A stretch of DNA of 64,000 bases. Source: RFSX01 sp965248155. Lineage in GTDB: Bacteria > Bacteroidota > Bacteroidia > Chitinophagales > Saprospiraceae. Shown here piece by piece: positions 36,980-45,588 of this stretch (position 1 is its first letter; each line of letters starts with the position of its first letter). Both the position numbers and the translations under genes were made by a program. Location of the stretch: NCBI GenBank assembly GCA_965248155.1, contig CBDFIO010000002.1, positions 1,860,001 to 1,924,000 of the forward strand, written 5' to 3'. The notes beneath the pieces are model-generated. The model saw only the letters and a list, made by a program, of their open reading frames with translations, ran no database searches and was not told where the DNA came from.

Positions 36980-37008
36980 ACCGTCTCTTCCCGGAGACGG
37001 TTTTTTTT
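36980..37008 (+). terminator. Orphan plus-strand intrinsic terminator
   Basis: A perfect 8-bp stem (accgtctc at 36980-36987 with gagacggt at 36994-37001) is followed by eight T. No plus-strand gene lies upstream of it within the 190 bases after the divergent ppiD start, so it may end a small RNA or act as a leader attenuator for the gene at 37126. The stretch 36787-37125 otherwise holds the ppiD promoter and no protein gene. Confidence 0.75.
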
Positions 37009-37125
37009 ATGGAATGCGTTAATCAACCACCATTTTCTCCACCTAAACCGATATTCATTAAATATATTTTATCAATATTGAACTCATAAATTCACACTTC
37101 AAAGCCCTTATTTTTACTTTACACT

Positions 37126-37626
37126 ATGACCTTAGGAGAAAAAATTATTTTAAGATGGAAAAGCAGATCACTGAAAGATTTATCGCTTAAAAAGATTTTT
37201 AATAAACTTGACAAACTCTCTTCAAAGAAATATTCTAAACAAGCTGAAAAAATTCATAGCGAAGTTTTTCAGGAATTGGATTGCCTTTCTTGTGCCAATT
37301 GCTGTAAATCCATACCTCCTATTGTATCAAAACGGGATAGCAAGCGTATTAGTAAAGCTTTAAATATAAGCTTACCGGATTTTGAGAACCAATATCTAGT
37401 GATTGATAATGATGGAGACAGGGTCATAAATAGCAGTCCATGTCCTTTTCTCGAAACAGATAACAAGTGTAAGATTTATGAATTCCGACCCTCGGCTTGT
37501 AGGCAGTATCCGCATTCCGGTGAAAATGCATTTTTTGAGCATTTATCTTTACACAAGAGAAATACTAAATATTGCCCCGCCCTTTATGAAATAATTAAAA
37601 GATTAGATAAGCTCACTAATCTTTGA
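37126..37626 (+). CDS. YkgJ family cysteine-cluster protein
   Basis: A 166-residue protein with the CxxCxxCC motif (C53, C56, C59, C60: CLSCANCC) and later Cys residues in CPFLETDNKCKIYEFRPSACRQYP. YkgJ/zinc-iron-chelating proteins bind a metal or Fe-S cluster through these Cys. The function is unknown. It is convergent with, and overlaps by 11 bp at the 3' end, the minus-strand gene that ends at 37616. Confidence 0.88.
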   Translation: MTLGEKIILRWKSRSLKDLSLKKIFNKLDKLSSKKYSKQAEKIHSEVFQELDCLSCANCCKSIPPIVSKRDSKRISKALNISLPDFENQYLVIDNDGDRVINSSPCPFLETDNKCKIYEFRPSACRQYPHSGENAFFEHLSLHKRNTKYCPALYEIIKRLDKLTNL

Positions 37627-38074
37627 CAATAGTAGCTTCACTTAATAAATACATAAGCCGGTTAATATCGGAGTCATTAAGTGTAAGCCTACCTTTGAGT
37701 TTGACTTGTTCTGCTGAATATTCTACAGGTTCTGAGGCTTCAACTTCCATGACAGTTTCCGGACCGGCACCACCACAGAAGAAGCACATATTATAAGGAT
37801 AAGCTGAAAAAATGAATTCCTTATGTGACTTATACCCTTCAACAGGAATTATATATCCTTTGAGTTCAACTTCTTTCCCACTCAGTGCTTTTACATCTTC
37901 GCTAAATACAGGAACATCAATTTTGAATCCCATCAGCTCATCAAATTGCTTTTTGTAGGTTATCTTGGATAAAGTCTTCCATATATTTTCTTGAGTTTCC
38001 TGAGATTCTTGAGCCGTTACAGCAGTGCTAAAGCTGAATATCAATAAAAAACCAAAAGTATAATTTAATTTCAT
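37616..38074 (-). CDS. Secreted DUF3299-like protein, copy 1
   Basis: A 152-residue protein with a signal peptide (1-22, ending VTAQ), a strand GKEVELKGYIIPV, and the motif MCFFCGGAGPE at 96-106. DUF3299 proteins of Proteobacteria occur with ABC transporters of the zinc-linked Zrg type; the match here is by pattern and I am not certain of the family. It forms a tandem pair with the gene at 38071, joined by an ATGA overlap. Confidence 0.7.
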   Translation of the reverse strand: MKLNYTFGFLLIFSFSTAVTAQESQETQENIWKTLSKITYKKQFDELMGFKIDVPVFSEDVKALSGKEVELKGYIIPVEGYKSHKEFIFSAYPYNMCFFCGGAGPETVMEVEASEPVEYSAEQVKLKGRLTLNDSDINRLMYLLSEATIVKD

Positions 38075-38520
38075 TTTATAACTTTTACAAATTCAGCTTG
38101 GCTTAAGGTGTAAATAAGGCCACTTGAATCTCCAATCTGAACGTTAAGAGTACCTTTCAATTCGACTTTGTCAGAAGTATATCCTATGCTGTCCCCGGAT
38201 TTCAAAAACACCTGCATTGCGGATTCAGGACCTGCCGCACCACAGAAAAAACACATACTCTGCGGATAGCGCGAAAACATAAAATGTTTCAAATCTGCTT
38301 TAGCTGAAAGAGCGATTATATATCCTCTGATGTTTATTTCTTTCCCATTTATTGTCTGGACGATAGGAAGGGGTGTTGCTTTTTGAACCACCATCCCTAG
38401 TAGGTCATCAAATTGAGAATCCAATTCAACCATACCTAATGTTGTCCAATGATCAACATTGTCCTGTGCTGTTGAAATATTTAGAATTAAACAAAAAAGA
38501 AATGCAATGAAGTACTTCAT
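38071..38520 (-). CDS. Secreted DUF3299-like protein, copy 2
   Basis: I choose ATG at 38520; a TTG at 38544 would add eight residues before it. The product has a signal peptide (1-20, ending STAQ), GKEINIRGYIIAL, and MCFFCGAAGPE at 89-99. It is clearly a paralogue of the gene at 37616-38074: both show a central GKExxxxGYII strand and the two-Cys C-F-F-C-G-x-A-G-P-E motif, which could bind a metal. The pair shares one transcript. Confidence 0.7.
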   Translation of the reverse strand: MKYFIAFLFCLILNISTAQDNVDHWTTLGMVELDSQFDDLLGMVVQKATPLPIVQTINGKEINIRGYIIALSAKADLKHFMFSRYPQSMCFFCGAAGPESAMQVFLKSGDSIGYTSDKVELKGTLNVQIGDSSGLIYTLSQAEFVKVIK

Positions 38521-38720
38521 ATTTAATAAAGCGCAAAAATGCAAAGAATAAATCCAATCAATTGGTTAAAGGAGGGTTAAAGTCTGCAGGATTGAATTTT
38601 TTGATTGCAAAACCAGCAAATTTTGACAGTGAACTGGTATTAATCATCAGAAAAGCTCAACTTTGCTGGCTTATTTTGATTTGAAGATTATAAATAGAAG
38701 AATTTAGAAAATATAGAATC

Positions 38721-40385
38721 ATGTGTGGAATAGCTTGCGTATTTGATATTAAGTCTGATCGACTTGAGTTGAGGACTTCACTTCTGAACATGTCAAAAAA
38801 ACTGAGACATCGCGGTCCAGACTGGTCTGGTATTCATGCTGAAGAGTCTGCAATATTGACTCATGAAAGATTGGCTATTGTTGATCCGATTTCTGGCCGG
38901 CAGCCATTATACAACAAAAGTAAAACACATATTCTGGCTGTAAACGGCGAGATCTATAATCATTTGGATCTCAGAAAAGAATTAGAAGACGAATATGAAT
39001 TTCAAACCAAATCTGATTGTGAAGTCATCCTTGCACTTTATCAAAAAAAGGGTATTGATTTTATTGAAGATCTAAGTGGAATATTTGCATTTGCACTTTA
39101 TGATACAGTCAAAAAAACTTATTTAATCGGTCGCGATCATATGGGGATCATTCCACTATACCACGGGTGGGATCAATTTGGAAATTACTATGTCGCATCA
39201 GAATTAAAAGCACTTGAAGGTGTTTGTAACAAAATTGAGGAGTTCCTTCCGGGACGATATTATTCTAGTGAATCCAAAGAGATGGTTCATTATTATAAAA
39301 GAGACTGGATGGAATATAATGCCGTTGAAGAAAATGTAAGTGATTCCAATAAATTAAGAAAAGGCCTGGAAGATGCTGTCCATCGTCAACTTATGTCTGA
39401 TGTCCCATACGGAGTTTTGTTATCAGGTGGATTAGATTCTTCTATAGTATCTGCGATAGCGAAGAAATATGCTTCTATGAGAGTAGAGTCCAATGATCAG
39501 AAGGAGGCATGGTATCCACAATTACATAGTTTTGCAATAGGTCTTGAAGGATCCCCTGATCTTCAAGCAGCTCAGGTAGTTGCAGACCATATCGGGACGA
39601 TTCATCATTCAGTTCATTACACAGTTCAGGAAGGTCTGGATGCTATCAGAGATGTAATATATCATCTTGAAACGTATGATATGACAACTGTCAGAGCATC
39701 AACACCTATGTATTTATTGGCGAGAGTAATTAAGTCAATGGGTATCAAGATGGTTTTATCAGGAGAAGGAGCAGATGAGATTTTTGGTGGTTATTTATAT
39801 TTCCATAAAGCACCAAACGCAAAAGCATTTCATGAAGAATCTGTACGCAAACTATCAACACTTCACCAATATGATTGTCTGAGAGCAAACAAATCATTAG
39901 CTGCCTGGGGCGTAGAAGGGCGTGTTCCATTCCTGGATAAGGAATTCATGGATATAGCTATGAGAATAAATCCTAAAGACAAAATGTCTACCGATGGGAA
40001 GATAGAAAAGCATATCCTGAGAAAAGCATTTGAGGATTGTCTTCCTGAGGAAGTAACATGGAGACAAAAAGAACAATTTTCAGATGGGGTAGGATATTCT
40101 TGGATTGACTCTCTGAAATCTTTAGTAGAAGAAGAAGTAACTGATGAACAATTCGAATCAAGAAACTTTAGATTTCCTGTTCATCCACCTCAATCAAAAG
40201 AGGAATATTATTACAGAACTATATTTTCTGAACATTTTCCTTCTGATCAAGCTGCTTCATGTGTTCCTTCCGTACCATCTATTGCATGTAGTACACCTGT
40301 GGCATTAGAATGGGACGAGGCATTTAAGAATCAAAATGAACCTTCGGGAAGAGCCATTAAAAGTGTTCACAAAGAAAGCTATTAG
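38721..40385 (+). CDS. asnB: Glutamine-hydrolysing asparagine synthase (AsnB)
   Basis: A 554-residue class II glutamine amidotransferase: Cys2 after the initiator Met (MCGIACVFD) is the glutaminase nucleophile. The C-terminal synthase domain has the ATP pyrophosphatase loop LSGGLDSSIV. It makes asparagine from aspartate, glutamine and ATP. It is a stand-alone gene; its 3' end overlaps by 4 bp with the converging thioesterase gene at 40382-40762. Confidence 0.94.
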   Translation: MCGIACVFDIKSDRLELRTSLLNMSKKLRHRGPDWSGIHAEESAILTHERLAIVDPISGRQPLYNKSKTHILAVNGEIYNHLDLRKELEDEYEFQTKSDCEVILALYQKKGIDFIEDLSGIFAFALYDTVKKTYLIGRDHMGIIPLYHGWDQFGNYYVASELKALEGVCNKIEEFLPGRYYSSESKEMVHYYKRDWMEYNAVEENVSDSNKLRKGLEDAVHRQLMSDVPYGVLLSGGLDSSIVSAIAKKYASMRVESNDQKEAWYPQLHSFAIGLEGSPDLQAAQVVADHIGTIHHSVHYTVQEGLDAIRDVIYHLETYDMTTVRASTPMYLLARVIKSMGIKMVLSGEGADEIFGGYLYFHKAPNAKAFHEESVRKLSTLHQYDCLRANKSLAAWGVEGRVPFLDKEFMDIAMRINPKDKMSTDGKIEKHILRKAFEDCLPEEVTWRQKEQFSDGVGYSWIDSLKSLVEEEVTDEQFESRNFRFPVHPPQSKEEYYYRTIFSEHFPSDQAASCVPSVPSIACSTPVALEWDEAFKNQNEPSGRAIKSVHKESY

Positions 40386-40762
40386 ACCTTTTTCAAAATA
40401 TCCTCTTCAGCCTTGTGATGTGGAATTGGTTTTTCGTTTTCGTCAACGTTTACAAAAACGATTTTTTCTAAAGTAATAATGGTTTGCTTGCTGAATAAGT
40501 TTCTAACCTCACAGGAAAAGGTGATAGATGTTCTTCCGATGGATTTGTAATCTAAACCTATTTCGATGACATCTCCTTGCTTACCTGAGCTTACAAAATC
40601 TATTTCTGAAATAAATTTTGTTACAACCGTTTTAGAATTCAGTTTGGTCATCGCATAGATACCGGCTTCTTCATCTATCCATTTGAGTAACATGCCTCCA
40701 AACAAGGTGTTTCTAGCATTGAGGTCTCCTGGTTTGATGAGTTTTCTACTGTAAAATTTCAT
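40382..40762 (-). CDS. Hotdog-fold acyl-CoA thioesterase (YciA-like)
   Basis: A 126-residue protein from ATG at 40762 (a GTG at 40768 would add two residues). It has the hotdog helix NARNTLFGGMLLKWIDEEAGIYA, typical of YciA/acyl-CoA thioesterases, and a strand pattern in SFKFISEIDFVSSG. It hydrolyses acyl-CoA. Convergent with asnB. Confidence 0.8.
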   Translation of the reverse strand: MKFYSRKLIKPGDLNARNTLFGGMLLKWIDEEAGIYAMTKLNSKTVVTKFISEIDFVSSGKQGDVIEIGLDYKSIGRTSITFSCEVRNLFSKQTIITLEKIVFVNVDENEKPIPHHKAEEDILKKV

Positions 40763-40869
40763 AGGCACAAAGATGTGATTTTAAATTTCAATTTGAGCTT
40801 TTAGTTGGTCATGTTTTCCTGGCTTGATTTGATAGACGCAATAAATAGAATAGAACTTTAAGTTGGGAA

Positions 40870-42141
40870 TTAGTGGATAAGCAGTACGGTTCCCATTTTG
40901 ATTTGCTTGATATTTTTTAAACCATCATTTCTTTCGTATTCTAAATGCCAAATATAATTTCCTGATGCTAACAATTCATTGTTATAAAGGCCTGACCAAG
41001 ATTCATGAAGATCTGTGGATTTATGTACTTGGTTACCCCAGCCATTATATATTTCAAATTGAAAGTTATTAACAGGAAACTCAGATTTTATAAAGACATG
41101 AAAATTGTCATTATCCCCATCATGGTTGGGTGTAAAAACATTTGGAACATAGATTCTGAAAGAACAATCTATCTCAGAAACAAAAATATTCATCGGTATT
41201 GTTCCACATTCGAGAATTATTTCAGCCGTATATTTTCCTGGTTGAACAAAAGTTCTGTTTACAGACTCAAAATTGTCCGTCCACCTCTTAGGATAATCTT
41301 TCAAGAAATTGTTGTCAATCAGGTTATTCAGATTGACATTAAGAGATTTTCCTCGACACAGAGATAACTCAATATCAACTGAAGGAGGTAGTTCAAGCAA
41401 TTTTATGGCATCAATGTCAAAATAGAACCACTGAAAAACAGCCTGCCTATTTTCGATTGCACATGAAGAAATACTAGTAAAAGTACCAAGAGGCATACTG
41501 ATTCCAAGATGTGTTCCTCCCCCTTGTGACAGAAAACAACTTGACAATTTATGCCATGCTCCCAGTGTTGTATCAGACATATTTATATCGAATATTTGAG
41601 CTACGAGATTTCCTGTAGAATAAGTGTCAACGACTAGATTATTGTCTCCGACTACCTCTTGGATCTCAATTTCATTATGTGAAGTATAGACATTTATATG
41701 CTTTTCCGGAGAGAAATCGCAATCGAATTTTAGGCTATCAATATGGTGATAAATGCCTTTTGGACGATAAGCTAGTTCGAAGTAATAATAATGATTTAAT
41801 GAAAGTGGCTGCAAAAGTTTATTACTGATCCCTTCAGAACGAAAAACGCCGTTGTATTGTGCTTCACAAACTAAGCCGGAATAATTTGAACCATCATAAG
41901 CAAATAAGGAATTATCCCAAAATATCCAACCTTCTTCACTGAACTGACAATCGAATTGAAATAAATCCGGTGTTGAAGCAGAGCTGGTCCAATCGATTAA
42001 GTTTTTAAAACCATCATAAGGTTCGACGCATTTAGATGTACTCTTGATTTCAAAGCTTCCATTGGAAACGATGTTCTGTGATTCAGTATGTAACGCACAA
42101 AGGCAAAGAAGTAATAAACTTGACAATTTTCTGATCATCAA
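40870..42141 (-). CDS. Secreted protein with a T9SS type B sorting domain
   Basis: A 423-residue protein with a signal peptide (about 1-22, ending ESQ), an N-terminal carbohydrate-binding-like region (NIVSNGSFEIKS), and at about 330-423 a gliding-motility-associated C-terminal domain beginning VPNVFTPNHDGDND. That domain directs export through the type IX secretion system and anchoring at the cell surface. The ligand is unknown. Its presence is one of the strong hints to the phylum. Confidence 0.85.
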   Translation of the reverse strand: MMIRKLSSLLLLCLCALHTESQNIVSNGSFEIKSTSKCVEPYDGFKNLIDWTSSASTPDLFQFDCQFSEEGWIFWDNSLFAYDGSNYSGLVCEAQYNGVFRSEGISNKLLQPLSLNHYYYFELAYRPKGIYHHIDSLKFDCDFSPEKHINVYTSHNEIEIQEVVGDNNLVVDTYSTGNLVAQIFDINMSDTTLGAWHKLSSCFLSQGGGTHLGISMPLGTFTSISSCAIENRQAVFQWFYFDIDAIKLLELPPSVDIELSLCRGKSLNVNLNNLIDNNFLKDYPKRWTDNFESVNRTFVQPGKYTAEIILECGTIPMNIFVSEIDCSFRIYVPNVFTPNHDGDNDNFHVFIKSEFPVNNFQFEIYNGWGNQVHKSTDLHESWSGLYNNELLASGNYIWHLEYERNDGLKNIKQIKMGTVLLIH

Positions 42142-42192
42142 AGATTAAGTTAGGTATATCTCTGATAAGATTGCCGATTCGATCTGAATTTA

Positions 42193-42930
42193 TTAATAGG
42201 ATAAAATACCCATTGTATTATTGATTGCATGAATTATTATCGGAACAAGTATTCCTTTGGAATACCATCGGCCTATCGATAACAATAAAGCAAGAACCAA
42301 AGTAATGACTAAGGCGATACCTGAATATTGAGAATGTAGTGCCGTAAATAAAAGAGCAGAGCAAATAATACCAATCCACGGTGCAAATGTTGAAACTGAC
42401 AAATTAAATAGATCATATATCAATCTTCTGAAAAACACCTCCTCAATAATTGGGATTAATATTCCAACGATAATAAGAAGAGAAAATATGCTGTTGTCGG
42501 AAATGAGTCTAGAGGCAAATTCATTTCCTTCTGCATTTTCCATTGGTAAATAGGTGCTTAATAAATATAGAATGAGAATTGAAACTGATGTATACACTAA
42601 GTTTTTGATCTTTAAAAAATTATTGCTTCCAAAGAATTCAGCGGCATTCCATTTTTGAAACCCTGCAAAAAGAGCTATTACTAGCAACGGAATAAAAAAA
42701 TGATATTGCATGTCAGCAAGGGTATAAGCATCTGTTATTGAAATCAAATGATCTCCATTGTTGATATTAAACTGACCAGCTTTAAAATTGATAGGCTGAC
42801 TCGGATAAGTGTTCATCAGTCTATTTAAAATTCGGTATATGATAAATGAAACAGTTAACAGTGCCGACAGTAACAGGATGATGAAAATCGATAGCTTGTT
42901 GGTATAGCCCGTAAGATTGGAGTCTTTCAT
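42193..42930 (-). CDS. CPBP family intramembrane metalloprotease
   Basis: A 245-residue polytopic protein with the Abi/CPBP motif EEVFFRR (E163, E164, R168-R169), a His in TALHSQ, and HAINN near the C-terminus, all contributing to the intramembrane zinc site. Homologues process prenylated proteins or anchor peptides. Target unknown. A terminator lies upstream of it at 43003-43034, closing the gene at 43050. Confidence 0.85.
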   Translation of the reverse strand: MKDSNLTGYTNKLSIFIILLLSALLTVSFIIYRILNRLMNTYPSQPINFKAGQFNINNGDHLISITDAYTLADMQYHFFIPLLVIALFAGFQKWNAAEFFGSNNFLKIKNLVYTSVSILILYLLSTYLPMENAEGNEFASRLISDNSIFSLLIIVGILIPIIEEVFFRRLIYDLFNLSVSTFAPWIGIICSALLFTALHSQYSGIALVITLVLALLLSIGRWYSKGILVPIIIHAINNTMGILSY

Positions 42931-43002
42931 TAGAAGTTGTGTTTTGATTATAAAAATGACTTATGATATGCTGAATTGACAGTTATTATGGTAATTCAAA
43001 AC

Positions 43003-43034
43003 GAATTCCTCACTCCCTAAAGAGTGAAGAATTC
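43003..43034 (-). terminator. Hairpin terminator after the gene at 43050
   Basis: A 13-bp stem (43003-43015 with 43022-43034) has one mismatch and a 6-base loop. On the minus strand it is followed by CGTTTTG. It lies 16 bp past the stop codon of the gene at 43050. Confidence 0.65.
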
Positions 43035-43049
43035 TTAATAATGCAAGTT

Positions 43050-43607
43050 TTACATCGCCGTAACTACAATTTCATCAATATCAGAATATGTGGTTCCCTC
43101 AGCATTAGTTGCAGAAAGATCGATTTCGAAACAGTCGCAATCGAATCCGATAGTTACTGAGTTATTTCCATCGTCATTCATGGTAACTTCTAATTCAAGA
43201 CAGCAGTAGGCTACTAGCAACACACCCCAGAACCATTCTTCACTGTCTTTCAAAACATGGGTTTCAGAAGAAAGAATATGTTCTTCTCCTTCAATAGATT
43301 CATTCAAGAAAGCAGGACCGTTGAAGACCTCATCCTGGTAAATTGTTCGTCCGAAATTTTTAAACTCAACTTTGAGTTCTGAAGATTCAATAGGTGAAAA
43401 ATCAAATCCCAACTCTGTTTGACCAGAAGCTAGTTTTCTGTAATTCATTGTCCCTATGAAATCACCGGTTTCATTTTCGAGTTGTACTTTGTTGATTTTT
43501 CCTGTCGGGCTGATATTCAGGTCGACAGAATAAGAACCTGATTCCTGAGCCATAATACACAGTGAAATCAGGAAAAATAATACTAATAAGAAGTTGTTCC
43601 TTTTCAT
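43050..43607 (-). CDS. Secreted protein of unknown function
   Basis: A 185-residue protein with a signal peptide (1-21, ending MAQ) and a beta-rich mature part (NISPTGKINKVQLENETG). It has a WGVLLVAYCCLELEV segment with two adjacent Cys and later CDCFEIDL. I do not recognise a family. It may be part of a loose group with the secreted protein at 43726, but spacing (118 bp) does not prove an operon. Confidence 0.7.
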   Translation of the reverse strand: MKRNNFLLVLFFLISLCIMAQESGSYSVDLNISPTGKINKVQLENETGDFIGTMNYRKLASGQTELGFDFSPIESSELKVEFKNFGRTIYQDEVFNGPAFLNESIEGEEHILSSETHVLKDSEEWFWGVLLVAYCCLELEVTMNDDGNNSVTIGFDCDCFEIDLSATNAEGTTYSDIDEIVVTAM

Positions 43608-43725
43608 TATAAGATGATTTAATTCCTACTCCCTACAAAGGCGGTTCGGATATTTCCTTGCTTACTTTATTTACGACAGGATGTCGAAGGATGTTCAGCA
43701 TTTGTCCTTAATTAATTGCGCGCTA

Positions 43726-44868
43726 TTAAATATTTTCTATACTTCCAAATAATAGATCCCTCAATTTTGATCCATGTAATTCAGCCAGATTGTATGCAGT
43801 TTTAAATTTATCAATTGAGACATTGATTTCTTTTTCCAGTTCAGAAAGCTGATGTGGAAGTTCTTGTTGACATAAGTTTTTGTTTTGATAGGAATTAATG
43901 ATTGTTCTGAATTTTTGATAATAGTGTTCTCCCTGATGGACAAAGTCATCATAGCTATCCATAAAATTGACAAGCCTGTTGACACTAAATTCTAGGCTTT
44001 TTGCTCTATCTTTTAGATTCAGATGTTCACTAGGAATTTGAATGGATAACTTATGGTCTCCTTCTAGAACCATAAGGTCTAGAGCCTTTTTTAGATTAGC
44101 CCAATCATCGTGATTTCTGCAGTAATCCAAAGACTTATTATAATTGATAATTTGTGTGTAACTTTTGAATAGTTCTTGACATCTCAGTTTGAGTTCTCTG
44201 TTTGATGCTCTCAGAAAATCGGTTTCATAATAGATTATTTTAATGTCAGAATACATGGACACTGTGAAGTCAAGGAGACAAGCGATATCACTGATTTCTT
44301 TTGTCCGTTCAGCTTTGTTACCTTCTCCAAAAACAGAAGCAATTAAGGTATAACCCAAAGAGACAAAGGGATTTTTTTCAAGGAAAGAGGGTAACTCAAC
44401 TGAAGATTTGGTTTTAGTACTTGACTTGAAATGTTCTTTTGCTTTGCTAAAACTCGGATAGGAGTTGGGATTAGATATTTCCTGAATTTCCTGAAAGGTT
44501 CTTAATGTGGAAAAATGATGATCTAGTCCCAAGATTTTTTCATAGAGCATTTTGAGAATCTCAATGCCTTGTTCATAACGGAAAAGAACATCACTATAGT
44601 CGTATTCATCTTTTAGAAGTGAGATGTGGGTTTTTAGATTTTGATACTCAAGTAATGAATTAAAACGCTCTTCAATAGTTTCGTCAGGATCTTCAACGGA
44701 TTCATAAATGAGATTTAGTTCTTCGGTGATAAATTGTATCCATTGATTTCTCTTTTCGCAGCGTTGGCGATATTCCTGAAACAAGGAAGTAAAACATAAA
44801 CTACTACCGGTTTGACCCAAATGAGGACAAAGGCAGGCCAGCATGAAAATGGTGAAAATACCTTTCAT
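43726..44868 (-). CDS. Secreted mostly helical protein, unknown
   Basis: A 380-residue protein. An N-terminal signal peptide (MKGIFTIFMLACLCPHLGQTGS) is followed by long charged helices (RCEKRNQWIQFITEELNLI ... YDYSDVLFRYEQGIEILKM), so the protein is probably coiled-coil rich. A few Cys residues are scattered through it (ELKLRCQEL, LDYCRN). No family is recognised. Confidence 0.65.
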   Translation of the reverse strand: MKGIFTIFMLACLCPHLGQTGSSLCFTSLFQEYRQRCEKRNQWIQFITEELNLIYESVEDPDETIEERFNSLLEYQNLKTHISLLKDEYDYSDVLFRYEQGIEILKMLYEKILGLDHHFSTLRTFQEIQEISNPNSYPSFSKAKEHFKSSTKTKSSVELPSFLEKNPFVSLGYTLIASVFGEGNKAERTKEISDIACLLDFTVSMYSDIKIIYYETDFLRASNRELKLRCQELFKSYTQIINYNKSLDYCRNHDDWANLKKALDLMVLEGDHKLSIQIPSEHLNLKDRAKSLEFSVNRLVNFMDSYDDFVHQGEHYYQKFRTIINSYQNKNLCQQELPHQLSELEKEINVSIDKFKTAYNLAELHGSKLRDLLFGSIENI

Positions 44869-44995
44869 CGTTCTATAATGATTTTATTTAATAAGAATAA
44901 ATTAATTATCTATGACCTGATCAAATCTAGGGTTTTATAATCCCTTCTCTATGGACAAAAGAGGACATTTGAGGTCAAAGTCTGACAATCAAAGA

Positions 44996-45181
44996 CTATA
45001 ACTTTTGAAGCTTAATTCGAAAACCGAATTTTTTAAGAATACGCTTCTTTTCTCTTGGTGAGATCAGTCTTTTATCAAGTATAATATTTTCTTTTTTTAG
45101 CCACCGGTATAGGATTCTGGAATGAATACCCATTTCATTGGCTAATTCTTTACGCGTAATGGCGTGCTGTACAATTCTCAT
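44996..45181 (-). CDS. Small helix-turn-helix protein, 61 residues
   Basis: A short frame with the pattern TRKELANEMGIHSRILYRWLKKENI, a HTH similar to that of transposases and MerR/excisionase proteins, followed by a basic tail (RLISPREKKRILKKFG). It could be a small DNA-binding regulator of the upstream genes or a remnant of a transposase. No signal peptide. Confidence 0.55.
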   Translation of the reverse strand: MRIVQHAITRKELANEMGIHSRILYRWLKKENIILDKRLISPREKKRILKKFGFRIKLQKL

Positions 45182-45372
45182 GGAAGTTGATTTTAGATTG
45201 TAAAAATGATTGTTAAATAATGATAGAAGTAAGATACTAAAAATTGAGATTTTGAAAGAGATGAAAGAGTAAATAGTTAACTTGGTTTATACAATCGGGG
45301 TATATTTCCATTTATAAAAACCTCTATTTATTGGGATGTTATTACTGTAAGAACCTTTTAATATTTATATAA

Positions 45373-45537
45373 ATGTATCTTATGAAAAAGCTAATCGCAT
45401 TTTTTTTATTGTTTGCTGTTCACATTCCTTAAGTTATTCACGAAACGAAACTGAAATCCTACCAGACGATTTTAAGAGTCCAAGGAAGACGACTAATGTC
45501 ATTTGAGCAAATTCTTGGTAAAATGTCTGAAGAGTAA
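45373..45537 (+). pseudogene. Possible small secreted protein gene with an in-frame stop
   Basis: ATG at 45373 (or 45382) begins MKKLIAFFLLFAVHIP, a signal-peptide-like start, then an in-frame TAA at 45430-45432. The same frame then stays open for 34 codons (RVQGRRLMSFEQILGKMSEE) to a TAA at 45535-45537. A T8 tract (45400-45407) could also shift the frame. It may be a decayed gene or chance. The interval 45182-45588 holds nothing else I can support. Confidence 0.3.
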
Positions 45538-45588
45538 ACGACAATGAATTGGTCAGCAATAACTCGTGTGATAGAGTATTAATTGCGA

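Noticed and set aside
45400..45407. T8 tract as a phase-variable switch
   Set aside because: Changing its length gives short unrelated frames ending within about 30 codons; no large gene depends on it.
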